From: DATGMP01 sp035293565
Lineage (GTDB): Bacteria; Pseudomonadota; Alphaproteobacteria; BOG-932; Roseiterribacteraceae
NCBI GenBank assembly: GCA_035293565.1
Contig: DATGMP010000104.1
Span: forward strand, 1-64,000
Length of the DNA: 64,000 bases
Direction of reading: 5' to 3'
This document shows positions 17,554 through 25,972 of the stretch, in pieces (the stretch's first letter is position 1; each line of letters opens with the position of its first letter). The position numbers were made by a program, and so were the translations under genes. The notes beneath the pieces were generated by a model. That model was not told the origin of the DNA. It saw nothing but the letters and a program-made list of their open reading frames with translations, and made no database searches.

Positions 17554-18819
17554 ATGAGCCTTGGCGAAGCCGAGCTAACCGCAGCGGCACCGGTCGAACT
17601 CATACAATCGGCCGATGCGCGCAGCCTGCGCGAGCGGCTGATCCCGGTCGTGCTGATCGGCGCCAACATCCTCAACATGTTCGCCGTCGTCGCGCTTTCA
17701 CCTTCGATGGCCGTGATCGGACAGCATTTCACGGGCAATTCCGATCTGGGGCCGCTCGCGCTCATCTTCGGCAGCAATGGCGGCGGCGCGCTTGTGGCGC
17801 AGCTCATGATTACGCTGCTGGGCATCGGCAACATGGTCGGCGGTCCGATTGCAGGTTTCCTCGCGGCTCGGATCGGCAACCGCAATCTCCTGAGTCTCGC
17901 GCTCATCCTTTTCACCGCGACCGGCGTGGCCGGGCTGCTCGTCAATGCGCCGCTCAGCTTTCTGGCGGCGCGCTTCCTGCAGGGCATCGCCTGCGCCGCG
18001 ATCCTGGTCGCCATCATGTCGATCATCGGCGAGCGCTATCAGGGCGACGCGCGTGCGAAGTTTCTGGGGCTGCAGGGTGCGATCGTATCAGCGTCCGGGT
18101 TCGTCGCGCTGTTTCTCGGCGGCGAGGTCGCGGAATGGGGCGGCTGGCGTGCGCCCTTCGCGCTTTTCGTGCCGGCGGTTCTGATGCTGCCCCTGGCGCT
18201 GTTCGCATTGCCGCCGACTCCCGCGAGGCGCGCCGAGACCACGGCCGCGGGTGGATGGGGCGTGCTGCTGAGGCTTTGGCCCTTCTATCTGATGCTGATC
18301 CCCTTCTACATGGCCGCCTATATGACGACCGTGCATCTCTCCTTCGTGCTGGCAGGGGACGGCGTAACGCGGCCGCAGAGCCAGGGTCTCATCATGACCG
18401 CGAGCATGGTGTTCAACATCATCGGCGCTATGTCCTACGGCATGCTGATGACCAAGCTGGGGCGGCGGTGGGTGTTCGTCATCATTCTCGGTATTTTCGG
18501 CGCCAGCGACCTCACGATCGGCCTTCTGGCCGATGCAATCGGCAGCACGGCAGGATGCTGGGTCGCGGGTTTGGCAGGCGGCCTGATGACGCCCTTCTTC
18601 ACCAATGCCATCCTGGACAAGACCGGCGCGGCGATGCGCGGTCGAGCGCTCGGTCTCATGTATGCGACGATGTATATCGGCGACTTCCTTAACCCCTTCG
18701 CGATGACGCCGCTCAGGCTCCAGATCGGCAACCACCCGACCTTCGCCGTCGTCGGCGCAGCTTTGGCTGCGGTGACGCTGCTCCAGGCGCTGAGCCGCCG
18801 CAGCCCGGTGGGCGATTGA
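17554..18819 (+). CDS. MFS transporter
   Basis: A 421-residue, 12-TM major facilitator with a cytoplasmic N-terminal extension of about 30 residues. GPIAGFLAARIGNRNLL resembles MFS motif A between TM2 and TM3, and the second half begins near GWGVLLRLWPFYLMLIPFYMA (shown in part). No substrate-specific motif is recognisable. The position between a deacylase and a dioxygenase operon suggests uptake of a small organic acid or amide related to those enzymes, which is inference. It lies 58-75 bp upstream of the TauD gene, depending on start, and may be co-transcribed. Confidence 0.85.
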   Translation: MSLGEAELTAAAPVELIQSADARSLRERLIPVVLIGANILNMFAVVALSPSMAVIGQHFTGNSDLGPLALIFGSNGGGALVAQLMITLLGIGNMVGGPIAGFLAARIGNRNLLSLALILFTATGVAGLLVNAPLSFLAARFLQGIACAAILVAIMSIIGERYQGDARAKFLGLQGAIVSASGFVALFLGGEVAEWGGWRAPFALFVPAVLMLPLALFALPPTPARRAETTAAGGWGVLLRLWPFYLMLIPFYMAAYMTTVHLSFVLAGDGVTRPQSQGLIMTASMVFNIIGAMSYGMLMTKLGRRWVFVIILGIFGASDLTIGLLADAIGSTAGCWVAGLAGGLMTPFFTNAILDKTGAAMRGRALGLMYATMYIGDFLNPFAMTPLRLQIGNHPTFAVVGAALAAVTLLQALSRRSPVGD

Positions 18820-18894
18820 TCTGCGGCGATTGACGGCGGCGCGCCCGAAGCGCGACATTCGGGCAGGCGAACATAGGTGGGGAAGATGGCCGCG

Positions 18895-19803
18895 ATGTCT
18901 TCAATCGCAAAGGATGAGGCGCAGGGGCTCGATGACGGCTTCTACCGCGCGCCGCCGCTGTCCGTTCGTCCGCTGACGCCGGCGTTCGGCGCCGAGATTG
19001 CCGGCGCAACCGGGATTCCGTCAGGCCAGCCCTGGCTCGCCAAGGTGCTGAACCAGCTCTGGTGCCAATGCGGCATATTGCTGTTCCGCGATTGCGGCTT
19101 CTCAGAGGAAGGGGAGGTCGCCTTCAGCCGCATGTTCGGCGAGCTCGAGATCCATGGCCGCCATGAATATAATTCAAAGACCCATCCCGAGCTGCTCTAC
19201 GTCACCAACCGGCGCGATCTGGGCCTGCCCGAGGACGCGCTGAGCAATGACGAGCTCGAGTGGCACACCGACCAGACCTATCTGCCGCGGCCGGCGCTCG
19301 GGTCATTGCTCTATGCGGTCGAGGTGCCGGCGGTGGGTGGGGACACCTATTTTGCCGATTGCGCCGCCGCCTATGATCGACTGTCCGCGCGCACCAAGGA
19401 GCGAATCGCCGGTCTTCGCGCGGTGCATGATCATAGCAAGGTCACTGCGCAGTACGGCGTCAAGGTGAACGAGTTTCAGGCCAAGCGCAGCGCACGTGTC
19501 GAATCGCATCCTGTCGTGCGTACGCATCCGATTACGCTGCGCAAGTCGCTCTATCTCGCCTCGACGGTCGTCACTCATATCGACGGACTTCCGGCGGCGG
19601 AGAGTGATGCGCTGCTGGCTGAGCTCTACGCCGCGATGACCGCGCCCGATCTCGTCTATCGGCACCATTGGAGGCCGGGCGACGCGGTGCTGTGGGACAA
19701 TGCGCGGGTGACCCACCGCCGCGACGGCTTCCCGGCGGATCAGGTCCGCTTCATGCGGCGGACGACGATCCGGCCTCCAGCCGAAATCTCGATTCCCTTC
19801 TGA
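18895..19803 (+). CDS. TauD/TfdA-family 2-oxoglutarate-dependent dioxygenase
   Basis: A 302-residue Fe(II)/2OG oxygenase. The facial triad is in WHTDQTY (His-x-Asp) and a distal His in VLWDNARVTHRRDG. The 2OG-binding Arg is in VRFMRRTTI. The family hydroxylates sulfonates, phenoxyacetates, carnitine precursors and many other acids, so the substrate is open. ATG 18895 is chosen with GGGGAAG at 9 bases; GTG 18877 and ATG 18886 are in-frame alternatives. The SMP-30 gene starts 3 bp after its stop, so it heads a four-gene operon. Confidence 0.88.
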   Translation: MSSIAKDEAQGLDDGFYRAPPLSVRPLTPAFGAEIAGATGIPSGQPWLAKVLNQLWCQCGILLFRDCGFSEEGEVAFSRMFGELEIHGRHEYNSKTHPELLYVTNRRDLGLPEDALSNDELEWHTDQTYLPRPALGSLLYAVEVPAVGGDTYFADCAAAYDRLSARTKERIAGLRAVHDHSKVTAQYGVKVNEFQAKRSARVESHPVVRTHPITLRKSLYLASTVVTHIDGLPAAESDALLAELYAAMTAPDLVYRHHWRPGDAVLWDNARVTHRRDGFPADQVRFMRRTTIRPPAEISIPF

Positions 19804-19806
19804 ACC

Positions 19807-20751
19807 TTGGCGCCGCTCATCGATCTCGCCGCGATCCGTTTCGTCGGCGCCGGTCTCATGCGGCCGGAATGCGTGCTCGCGACGCGCGCGGGCGACCTCT
19901 ACGCGTCCGATAAGCGTGGTGGAGTCATATGGCTCGAGCCGTCCGGCGACCAGACCGTGTTGGGTGGCGCGCCGATCACGCCGAATGGCGTCGCGATGCT
20001 GCGCGACCGGTCATTCCTGGTTTCGAACCTTGCCGACAATGGGGGCGTATGGCGCGTGCGGCGCGATGGTGCCGTCGAGCCCTTTGTCACCGAGATTGAC
20101 GGCGTTCCGCTGGGACCGGTCAATTTCGTCTGGCTCGATCATCGCGAGCGAGTCTGGATGTGCATCAGCACGATCCGCAAGGGTGAGGCCGTGTACAACC
20201 GCGACATCCGAGACGGCTTCATCGCGCTGAAGGACGAGCGTGGGACGCGTATGGTTGCCGATGATCTCTGTTTCACCAATGAATGCCGCATCGATCCAAC
20301 CGGCGCTTATCTCTACGCGAACGAGACTTTCGGCCAGCGCGTGAGCCGTTTCCGTATTTCCGAAACCGGCGCGCTCTCCGATCGCGCGACGCTGACCGAA
20401 TTCGGACCGGGCACTTTCCCCGACGGAATGGCGCTGGATTCCGAAGGCGCGCTTTGGGTGGTCGGCGTGATCGCCAATCGCCTGATCCGCGTGACGCCTG
20501 ACGGCAAACAGACGCTGATGCTGGACGATCCCGATCCGCGGCTCGACGAATTCGACGCGCTCCACCGCGTGAATCGGCTGACCCGGCCGATGCTGTCGGC
20601 GACCCGGGGCAAGGTGCTGAGCAACATTTCGAGTATCGCGTTCGGCGGACCGGATTTGAAGACCGCCTATCTCGGCTGCCTGAACGGCGACAGGATCGCG
20701 ACTTTCCACGCGCCGATCGCAGGCCTGCCACCGGTACATTGGGGCTGGTGA
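19807..20751 (+). CDS. SMP-30/gluconolactonase/LRE-family protein
   Basis: A 314-residue six-bladed propeller of the SGL family. RPECVLATRAGDLYASDKRGG contains the first conserved Glu metal ligand, TPNGVAML a typical blade motif, LCFTNECRIDPTGAYLY the conserved Asn region, and FPDGMALDSEGALWV the conserved Asp. Members hydrolyse sugar or other lactones using a divalent cation. The TTG at 19807 keeps the conserved FVGAGLMRPE segment; an ATG at 19858 would cut into it. TGATG overlap with the CoA-transferase gene. Confidence 0.83.
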   Translation: MAPLIDLAAIRFVGAGLMRPECVLATRAGDLYASDKRGGVIWLEPSGDQTVLGGAPITPNGVAMLRDRSFLVSNLADNGGVWRVRRDGAVEPFVTEIDGVPLGPVNFVWLDHRERVWMCISTIRKGEAVYNRDIRDGFIALKDERGTRMVADDLCFTNECRIDPTGAYLYANETFGQRVSRFRISETGALSDRATLTEFGPGTFPDGMALDSEGALWVVGVIANRLIRVTPDGKQTLMLDDPDPRLDEFDALHRVNRLTRPMLSATRGKVLSNISSIAFGGPDLKTAYLGCLNGDRIATFHAPIAGLPPVHWGW

Positions 20752-21839
20752 TGGCCCGCATTAGCCAATTCCTGGCCGGCATCCGCGTGCTCGATCTGAC
20801 GCGCCATATACCTGGTCCTCTGGCGACTCTGCTGATGGCCGATATGGGCGCCGAGATTCTGAAGATCGAACCGCCAGGCGGCGATGAGATGCGCACGCTC
20901 GGTCCGAAGGACAAGGAAGGTCGCTCGATCTATTTCGAAGCGCTGAACGACGGGAAATCGACGCGCCGGATGGATTTGAAGGACGCAGCGCAGCGCGCTG
21001 AATTTCTCGAGCTCGTCAAAGCGCACGACGTGCTGATCGAATCCTTCCGGCCCGACGTCATGGGGCGACTCGGCCTTGGCTATGACACGCTGAAGGCCGT
21101 CAATCCCGGTCTCGTCTATTGCTCGATGAACGGCTACGGCTATGGCGGGCCATTGGCGAAAAGCGCCGGGCATGACAACAACTATCTGGCGCTCGCCGGA
21201 ATCCTGCATCGCAACGGCGAGGGCAAGCCCGCCTTCTTCGATCCTCCCATTTCGGATTCGGCCGGATCGCTGATGGCGATCATCGCGATTTTGGGCGCGC
21301 TCAATGCCCGGGCGCGCGACGGCAAAGGCTGCGAGATCGATCTCGCGCTGGCCGACGCGGCGATGCCGCTCCAGGCCTATCAGCTCGCCGCGCTCGGCCG
21401 TGCGGGCATCGTGCCTCAGCCGGCCGATTATTATCTGAACGGAGGCGCGGCCTATTATCAGATCTACCCGACGGCCGATGGCTATCACCTCGCGTTGGGC
21501 GCGGTCGAGGCGAAATTCTGGGAGGCTTTCTGCCGCGGCGCCGAGCGGCCGGATTGGATCGAGCGTCAAAACGATCCCATGCCCCAGAGTTCGCTCAAGG
21601 CCGAGCTGGCGGCCTATTTTGGCGCTCTGACGCTCGATGAGGCGATGGCGCGCTTCTGGCCGGAGGATTGCTGCCTGACGCCGGTGCTCGACCTGGCCCT
21701 GGCGGCGGAATCTCCCCATTTTCGCGAGCGCGGCTTGCTGCCGCGCGGTCCGTCGGGTGATTATCAGGCGCTCTTTCCGGCCCTTGTCGACGGTGAGCCG
21801 CCGAAGGCGCGGGCGCCCCTTGTCGAGCTGGACGAATGA
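20751..21839 (+). CDS. CaiB/BaiF family III CoA-transferase
   Basis: A 362-residue family III CoA transferase. ATG 20751 overlaps the preceding stop (TGATG). It has GIRVLDLTRHIPGPLATLLMADMGAEILKIE (shown in part), ESFRPDVMGRLGLGYD, and the catalytic Asp candidate in SAGHDNNYLALAG. It moves CoA between carboxylic acids and so activates a substrate without ATP. The context with a dioxygenase, lactonase and GMC oxidase suggests activation of an acid formed by their combined oxidation. The 3' end overlaps the GMC gene by ATGA. Confidence 0.9.
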   Translation: MARISQFLAGIRVLDLTRHIPGPLATLLMADMGAEILKIEPPGGDEMRTLGPKDKEGRSIYFEALNDGKSTRRMDLKDAAQRAEFLELVKAHDVLIESFRPDVMGRLGLGYDTLKAVNPGLVYCSMNGYGYGGPLAKSAGHDNNYLALAGILHRNGEGKPAFFDPPISDSAGSLMAIIAILGALNARARDGKGCEIDLALADAAMPLQAYQLAALGRAGIVPQPADYYLNGGAAYYQIYPTADGYHLALGAVEAKFWEAFCRGAERPDWIERQNDPMPQSSLKAELAAYFGALTLDEAMARFWPEDCCLTPVLDLALAAESPHFRERGLLPRGPSGDYQALFPALVDGEPPKARAPLVELDE

Positions 21840-23443
21840 ACGCCGACAGTTTCGATTACGTCCTCGTCGGCGCGGGCTCGGCGGGATCGCTGCTCGCCGC
21901 GCGCCTGATCGAGAGCGGCGCGTTGACGGTCTGTGTGCTGGAGGCCGGTCCACCCGACCACAGCCCGTACATCCATATCCCGGCCGGCTACATCAGGACG
22001 CTCCACGACCCGGCCTATACGTGGCAGTTCAAGACCGAGCCCGTGCCGGGCACGCTGAACCGGATTTTTGCGACGACGCAAGGGCGCACGCTCGGCGGAT
22101 CGGGTTCGATCAACGGTCTGATCTACAATCGCGGTCAGGCCGCCGACTTCGATCATTGGGCGCAGCGCGGCAATCGCGGCTGGGGCTATGACGATGTGCT
22201 GCCCTATTTCCGACGCACCGAGCAGAGGCTGGGCGGCGACGCGCGCTATCGCGGCCAGAATGGCGATTTCAAGGTCACCGATCTCGATTGGCGGCATCCG
22301 GTTTGCGAAGCATTTCTGGCCGGGGTCGTGTCGATGGGTATTCCGCGCAATCCGGATTACAACGGCGCGCAGCAGGATGGCGCCGGATATTATCAGCGCG
22401 CCATCAGCCGCGGCCGCCGCGTCAGCACCGCGCGCGCATTCCTCCATCCCGCACTCGGAAAGGGCGGCCTCGATATCAGAACAAACGCGCAGGCGACGCG
22501 GATCTTGTTCGATGGACATCGTGCTTCGGGCGTGCGTTATCGGCAGAGAGGTATCGATCGCGAGGTCCGCGCGCGCCGCGAAGTGATCCTCTGCGGCGGT
22601 TCGATCAATAGCCCGAAGCTGCTGCAGCTCTCTGGAATCGGTCCTGGGTCGCTGCTGCAGGAGCTCGGCATCCCGGTGGTTCATGCGCTGCCGGGCGTCG
22701 GCGAGAATCTGCGCGACCATTATGCGGTGCGCATGGTGGCGCGCGCACGCTGCCGCACGATCAACAATTTCTCTCGGCAGCCTTTTCTTGCCTGGGAAAT
22801 CGCCAAATGGATGCTCGGACGCCCGAGCATTCTCGCGCTCAGCCCGTCGCTGGTGCACGTGTTCTGGAAATCTGACGAAGCGCTCGATGCGCCCGACCTG
22901 CAATTCGCCTTCACGCCTGCGAGCTATAAGGCCGGCGGCATCGCGGGGCTGCTTGACAGCTTTCCGGGCATGACCTGCGGGATCTGGCAGCAACGGCCGG
23001 AGAGCCTCGGCTATGTGCGGGCGCGCTCCAACGATCCGATGGAGCATCCGCGCATCCAGCCCAATTACCTCGCGCATGAGAATGACCGCCGCGTGCTGCT
23101 TGCAGGGATCAAGCTGGGTCGGCGACTGTTGGCGACGCCGGAGCTTGCGCCCTATTTTGATCGCGAGGAACTGCCCGGCGCCGATGCGCGGAGCGACGCT
23201 GAGATCATGGATTGGGCGCTGAAGCAGGGTTCGACGGTCTTCCACTTGATCGGCACCTGCCGCATGGGACCAGACAGCGATCCGACTGCCGTCGTCGACG
23301 ACCGGCTCCGCGTCCGCGGCGTCGAAGGGCTGCGCGTCTCGGATGCGTCGATCATGCCCTCGATGCCGTCGGCGAACACGAACGCCTCGACCCTGATGAT
23401 CGCGGAGAAAGCCGCGGATTTCGTGCTTGGACGGGCACCCTAG
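21836..23443 (+). CDS. GMC oxidoreductase (choline dehydrogenase/alcohol oxidase family)
   Basis: A 535-residue FAD enzyme. DYVLVGAGSAGSLLAARL is the N-terminal FAD dinucleotide-binding fold. GGSGSINGLIYNRG is GMC signature 1 and GGSINSPKLLQLSGIG is signature 2. The C-terminal HLIGTCRMG has the catalytic His and PSMPSANTNASTLM the second catalytic Asn. It oxidises an alcohol to an aldehyde or ketone; no signal peptide is visible, so it is cytoplasmic or peripheral. It ends the four-gene operon; a strong hairpin follows at 23474. Confidence 0.92.
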   Translation: MNADSFDYVLVGAGSAGSLLAARLIESGALTVCVLEAGPPDHSPYIHIPAGYIRTLHDPAYTWQFKTEPVPGTLNRIFATTQGRTLGGSGSINGLIYNRGQAADFDHWAQRGNRGWGYDDVLPYFRRTEQRLGGDARYRGQNGDFKVTDLDWRHPVCEAFLAGVVSMGIPRNPDYNGAQQDGAGYYQRAISRGRRVSTARAFLHPALGKGGLDIRTNAQATRILFDGHRASGVRYRQRGIDREVRARREVILCGGSINSPKLLQLSGIGPGSLLQELGIPVVHALPGVGENLRDHYAVRMVARARCRTINNFSRQPFLAWEIAKWMLGRPSILALSPSLVHVFWKSDEALDAPDLQFAFTPASYKAGGIAGLLDSFPGMTCGIWQQRPESLGYVRARSNDPMEHPRIQPNYLAHENDRRVLLAGIKLGRRLLATPELAPYFDREELPGADARSDAEIMDWALKQGSTVFHLIGTCRMGPDSDPTAVVDDRLRVRGVEGLRVSDASIMPSMPSANTNASTLMIAEKAADFVLGRAP

Positions 23444-23473
23444 CGCATTTAGTTTTTGCTGTTCGACAGAGTT

Positions 23474-23516
23474 AAAGATCGTCAGGCCCGTACTTGTTAC
23501 GGGCATGACGATCTTT
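23474..23516. terminator. Long stem-loop between convergent genes
   Basis: Arms of 18 bp (23474-23491 and 23499-23516) pair with a single mismatch around a 7-base loop. The left arm starts AAAGATCGTC and the right arm ends GACGATCTTT. It ends in TTT on the plus strand and, read on the other strand, also ends in TTT. It can stop transcription of the GMC operon, and shares the TCATGCCCG core with the palindrome at 17436. Confidence 0.65.
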
Positions 23517-23550
23517 GGGTCACAGGGACGGAACGGCGAACCCCAAAGGA

Positions 23551-23578
23551 AAGGCCGCCACCGGCGGGCGGCGGCCTT
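23551..23578 (-). terminator. Hairpin terminator of the 23597-25807 gene
   Basis: AAGGCCGCC and GGCGGCCTT form a 9-bp stem with a 10-base loop, 18 bases after the stop codon. On the minus strand it is followed by a broken T tract (TTTCCTTT). Confidence 0.6.
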
Positions 23579-23596
23579 CATCAGAAGTCCGAAGCT

Positions 23597-25807
23597 TCAG
23601 TCGGCCAGCGGATTCGGACGGATCTGCAAGGAGACTTCCTTGCTGTACTCGCCTTCGCCGCCTTCCTGGTGCCAGAGGGTTGCGCTCGAATAAGTCGCGT
23701 GCAGCACGCGACCTTTCCAGCCTTCCTTCGGATCATCGATCCGGAAGTCCATGCCGCGGGTATAGAAACCCATCGGATAGGGGATCCGGAACACCACGAA
23801 CTTCTTCGCGCCCTCCGGCAGCGCCAGAACGGAGTCCGAATTGATCGCCGGGAACCAGTGCGTATCCTTGCCCAGGCCCATGACGTTGGAATAGTCCGGC
23901 CACTCGGAATAAACGAAGTCCGAGGTAGCGCTCGTGCCGTCGAGCTTCGGGCTCGGCAGGTCGTAGAAGGTCCAGCCCTCCGGACATTGCTGGCCGGTCG
24001 CGGTCGGACCGTTCAGCACCTTGCACTTCCGCCGATCGAAGGCGCCGACTTGGCCCGACGAGAAAGCCGCCCAGGCGACGCCGTTCTCATCGACGCCGAC
24101 TCCGCGAATCCCGAAGGCCGCATAATTCCCGTTCGGCAGCTTGGGCGGCTCGTAATACTCGGTCTTGCAGGTCTCCGGCGGGTTCTTGCCCGGGATCAGG
24201 TGAACGATGCCGCTCGGCACGTAGGGGGCGTATGCCGCCTGCCAGATCGTGCCGTCCTTGCCGACCGTGGCGCCGTAGAGATAGTGGCTGATCTGCGTGT
24301 CCTTGCCGGCGGCGGCCTCGGCCTGCTTGGTCTCGGTCGTCGGCCCGCCGCCTTCCTCGCCCTTCATGTTCCTGAGCGCATCGCTCGGATGATTCCAGTG
24401 GCTGCGGTCGGGGTCGATCTTGCCGTCACCCGACGTGTCGAGAACCATCGGGCACCAGCCCGAGGCCTTCTTCGCGTCATGCGTCTCGTCCCAGATCCGC
24501 GTGTTGATCCAGGAGATCACCTGCGTGTCGCCGCTCATCCACAGCGTCGAATCCTTGTCGAAGGTGAAGCCGGAATGGTTGCCGCCGGCGCAAAGCGAGA
24601 TCACCTCGACCTTGCCGGTTTTGGGGTCGTACATCGGCAGGGCCGCCGCCTTCCTGTGAGCGACGTCGTTCAGCGGGTAGTATTTCGACGAAGGCGTCGA
24701 CCCGTCGGAGCACCAGGAAGGCTCCGGTCCTTCGGTGTAGATCGACGGCATCCAGACGCGCCCTTTGCCGTCCATCTCGTCGGCGTGGATCCCTGCCGTC
24801 TCGTCGTGCGGGACTTTGGGATCGACTCCGGGGATCGGAATGCTGGTCGTCTTCAGGGTCTTCGGATCTAGGACCTCGAGCGTGCCGTCCAGCGTGCCCA
24901 TGCCGTAGATCGGACCGCCGGCATTCACATGCGGGTCGCGATGATCGGACGAGGCCTGGTCGTGGATGTAGTGGCCACCGCCCCAATCCATGATCGTGAG
25001 GACGGCGTTGCGCTCGACTCCGGTCGGACGCGGCGGCTCAACCTTGGGCAGCGCGCCGGCGGCGATGCGGTCGGTCCAGTCGGCGTACATCTTCAGGCCG
25101 CGCTCGCGGCCGAAGTTCGCCATGTTGTTCTGCATCTGCTGCGAGAGACTCTTGCCCGCATTATTGATGGCAATGTCGCCGTCGGCGCGGGCCATCTGGA
25201 TCCGGTTCGCCCAAGCTTCGACGCTGTTGCCGGTCGACGCCAGGGTTCTGGTCGCCTTGTCGCCCAGCTGGTGGCAGAACATGCATTGCTCTTTCATGTT
25301 CTCCAGCCAGTATTGCTGGGTCACCATCTTGGGCGAAATGCCGTTGCCCTGTGCGCCGGTGCCTGGAAACTCGCTTGCCGCCGGCGGATGGAGCAGCGCG
25401 TACCAATAGGCCGCCGGATAGTACTCGGCAGCGGCCTTCTCGTCCGGTGCGATCACGGCCTTGAGGTCGAGATGATTGCCCGGCGCGCTTTCGACCGGCT
25501 GGGAATCGACCAGCCCGTAGCCCCGCACCCAGACCTGATATTTGGCCTTCGGCAGGTCGGGCAGCAGATATTGGCCCTTATCGTTGGTCACCACGATCTT
25601 GATGTAGCGGGTGGGCAGCTCTTTGGTTTCGGCGATGACCCACACGCCGGCTTCGGGGCCCTTAGAACTGGTGACGGTTCCGGCGATGTCGTCGCCGTTC
25701 ATCTTGATCTCGTCACCGGCCGCTTGGGTGGTCGGCGTCCAAACGGCGCCCCCGACAATCAAGCAGGTTGACGCGAACAGCGCCGCGATAAGTTGCCTCT
25801 TCATCAT
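23597..25807 (-). CDS. Exported haem protein with CarboxypepD_reg-like domain, propeller-like body and Ca-type loop (copy 1)
   Basis: A 736-residue exported protein. Residues 1-30 are a Sec signal peptide. Residues about 40-120 form a carboxypeptidase-regulatory-like Ig domain (IAGTVTSSKGPEAGVWVIAET, shown in part; GQYLLPDLPKAKYQVWVRGYG). One c-type haem site, CMFCH, is at 175-179. The long remainder has repeated blade-like turns with NHSGFTFDKDSTLWMSGD and GIRGVGVDENGVAWAAFSSG. A calcium-type loop DTSGDGKID lies at 457-465. Functionally uncharacterised as far as I know; the architecture suggests a periplasmic electron-transfer or quinone-independent lyase/dehydrogenase role. GGGAGGAGC precedes the double ATG. 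The paralogue lies directly upstream with its own terminator. Confidence 0.8.
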   Translation of the reverse strand: MMKRQLIAALFASTCLIVGGAVWTPTTQAAGDEIKMNGDDIAGTVTSSKGPEAGVWVIAETKELPTRYIKIVVTNDKGQYLLPDLPKAKYQVWVRGYGLVDSQPVESAPGNHLDLKAVIAPDEKAAAEYYPAAYWYALLHPPAASEFPGTGAQGNGISPKMVTQQYWLENMKEQCMFCHQLGDKATRTLASTGNSVEAWANRIQMARADGDIAINNAGKSLSQQMQNNMANFGRERGLKMYADWTDRIAAGALPKVEPPRPTGVERNAVLTIMDWGGGHYIHDQASSDHRDPHVNAGGPIYGMGTLDGTLEVLDPKTLKTTSIPIPGVDPKVPHDETAGIHADEMDGKGRVWMPSIYTEGPEPSWCSDGSTPSSKYYPLNDVAHRKAAALPMYDPKTGKVEVISLCAGGNHSGFTFDKDSTLWMSGDTQVISWINTRIWDETHDAKKASGWCPMVLDTSGDGKIDPDRSHWNHPSDALRNMKGEEGGGPTTETKQAEAAAGKDTQISHYLYGATVGKDGTIWQAAYAPYVPSGIVHLIPGKNPPETCKTEYYEPPKLPNGNYAAFGIRGVGVDENGVAWAAFSSGQVGAFDRRKCKVLNGPTATGQQCPEGWTFYDLPSPKLDGTSATSDFVYSEWPDYSNVMGLGKDTHWFPAINSDSVLALPEGAKKFVVFRIPYPMGFYTRGMDFRIDDPKEGWKGRVLHATYSSATLWHQEGGEGEYSKEVSLQIRPNPLAD

Positions 25808-25854
25808 GCTCCTCCCGATGACCCCCGGCGTATGGTGAGACTCTTCGTGTCACC

Positions 25855-25883
25855 GTACTGGTCCTCTTTGATAAAGGTGTCAA
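25855..25883 (-). promoter_or_regulatory. Promoter-like element shared by the two paralogues (copy 1)
   Basis: TTGACA at 25883-25878 with a CAGTAC block 17 bases later on the minus strand, starting about 76 bp upstream of the start codon. The same GATTGACAC box and CCAGT spacing occurs upstream of copy 2 (28252-28224), so the upstream region was duplicated with the gene. The -10 match is poor by the general consensus. Confidence 0.4.
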
Positions 25884-25916
25884 TCCGGCGCATGCGGGTG
25901 GGCTCAATAGTCGCGC

Positions 25917-25947
25917 AAAAAAAGAGCCGCCACCCAAAGGCGACGGC
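25917..25947 (-). terminator. Rho-independent terminator of the 25973-28180 gene
   Basis: On the minus strand a 9-bp stem (with two G-U pairs) at 25947-25939 and 25934-25926 is followed within 2 bases by a seven-T run at 25923-25917. It lies 25 bp after the stop and separates the two paralogues transcriptionally. Confidence 0.75.
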
Positions 25948-25972
25948 CCTTCTTTTGCGGTTTGAGCCGGAC

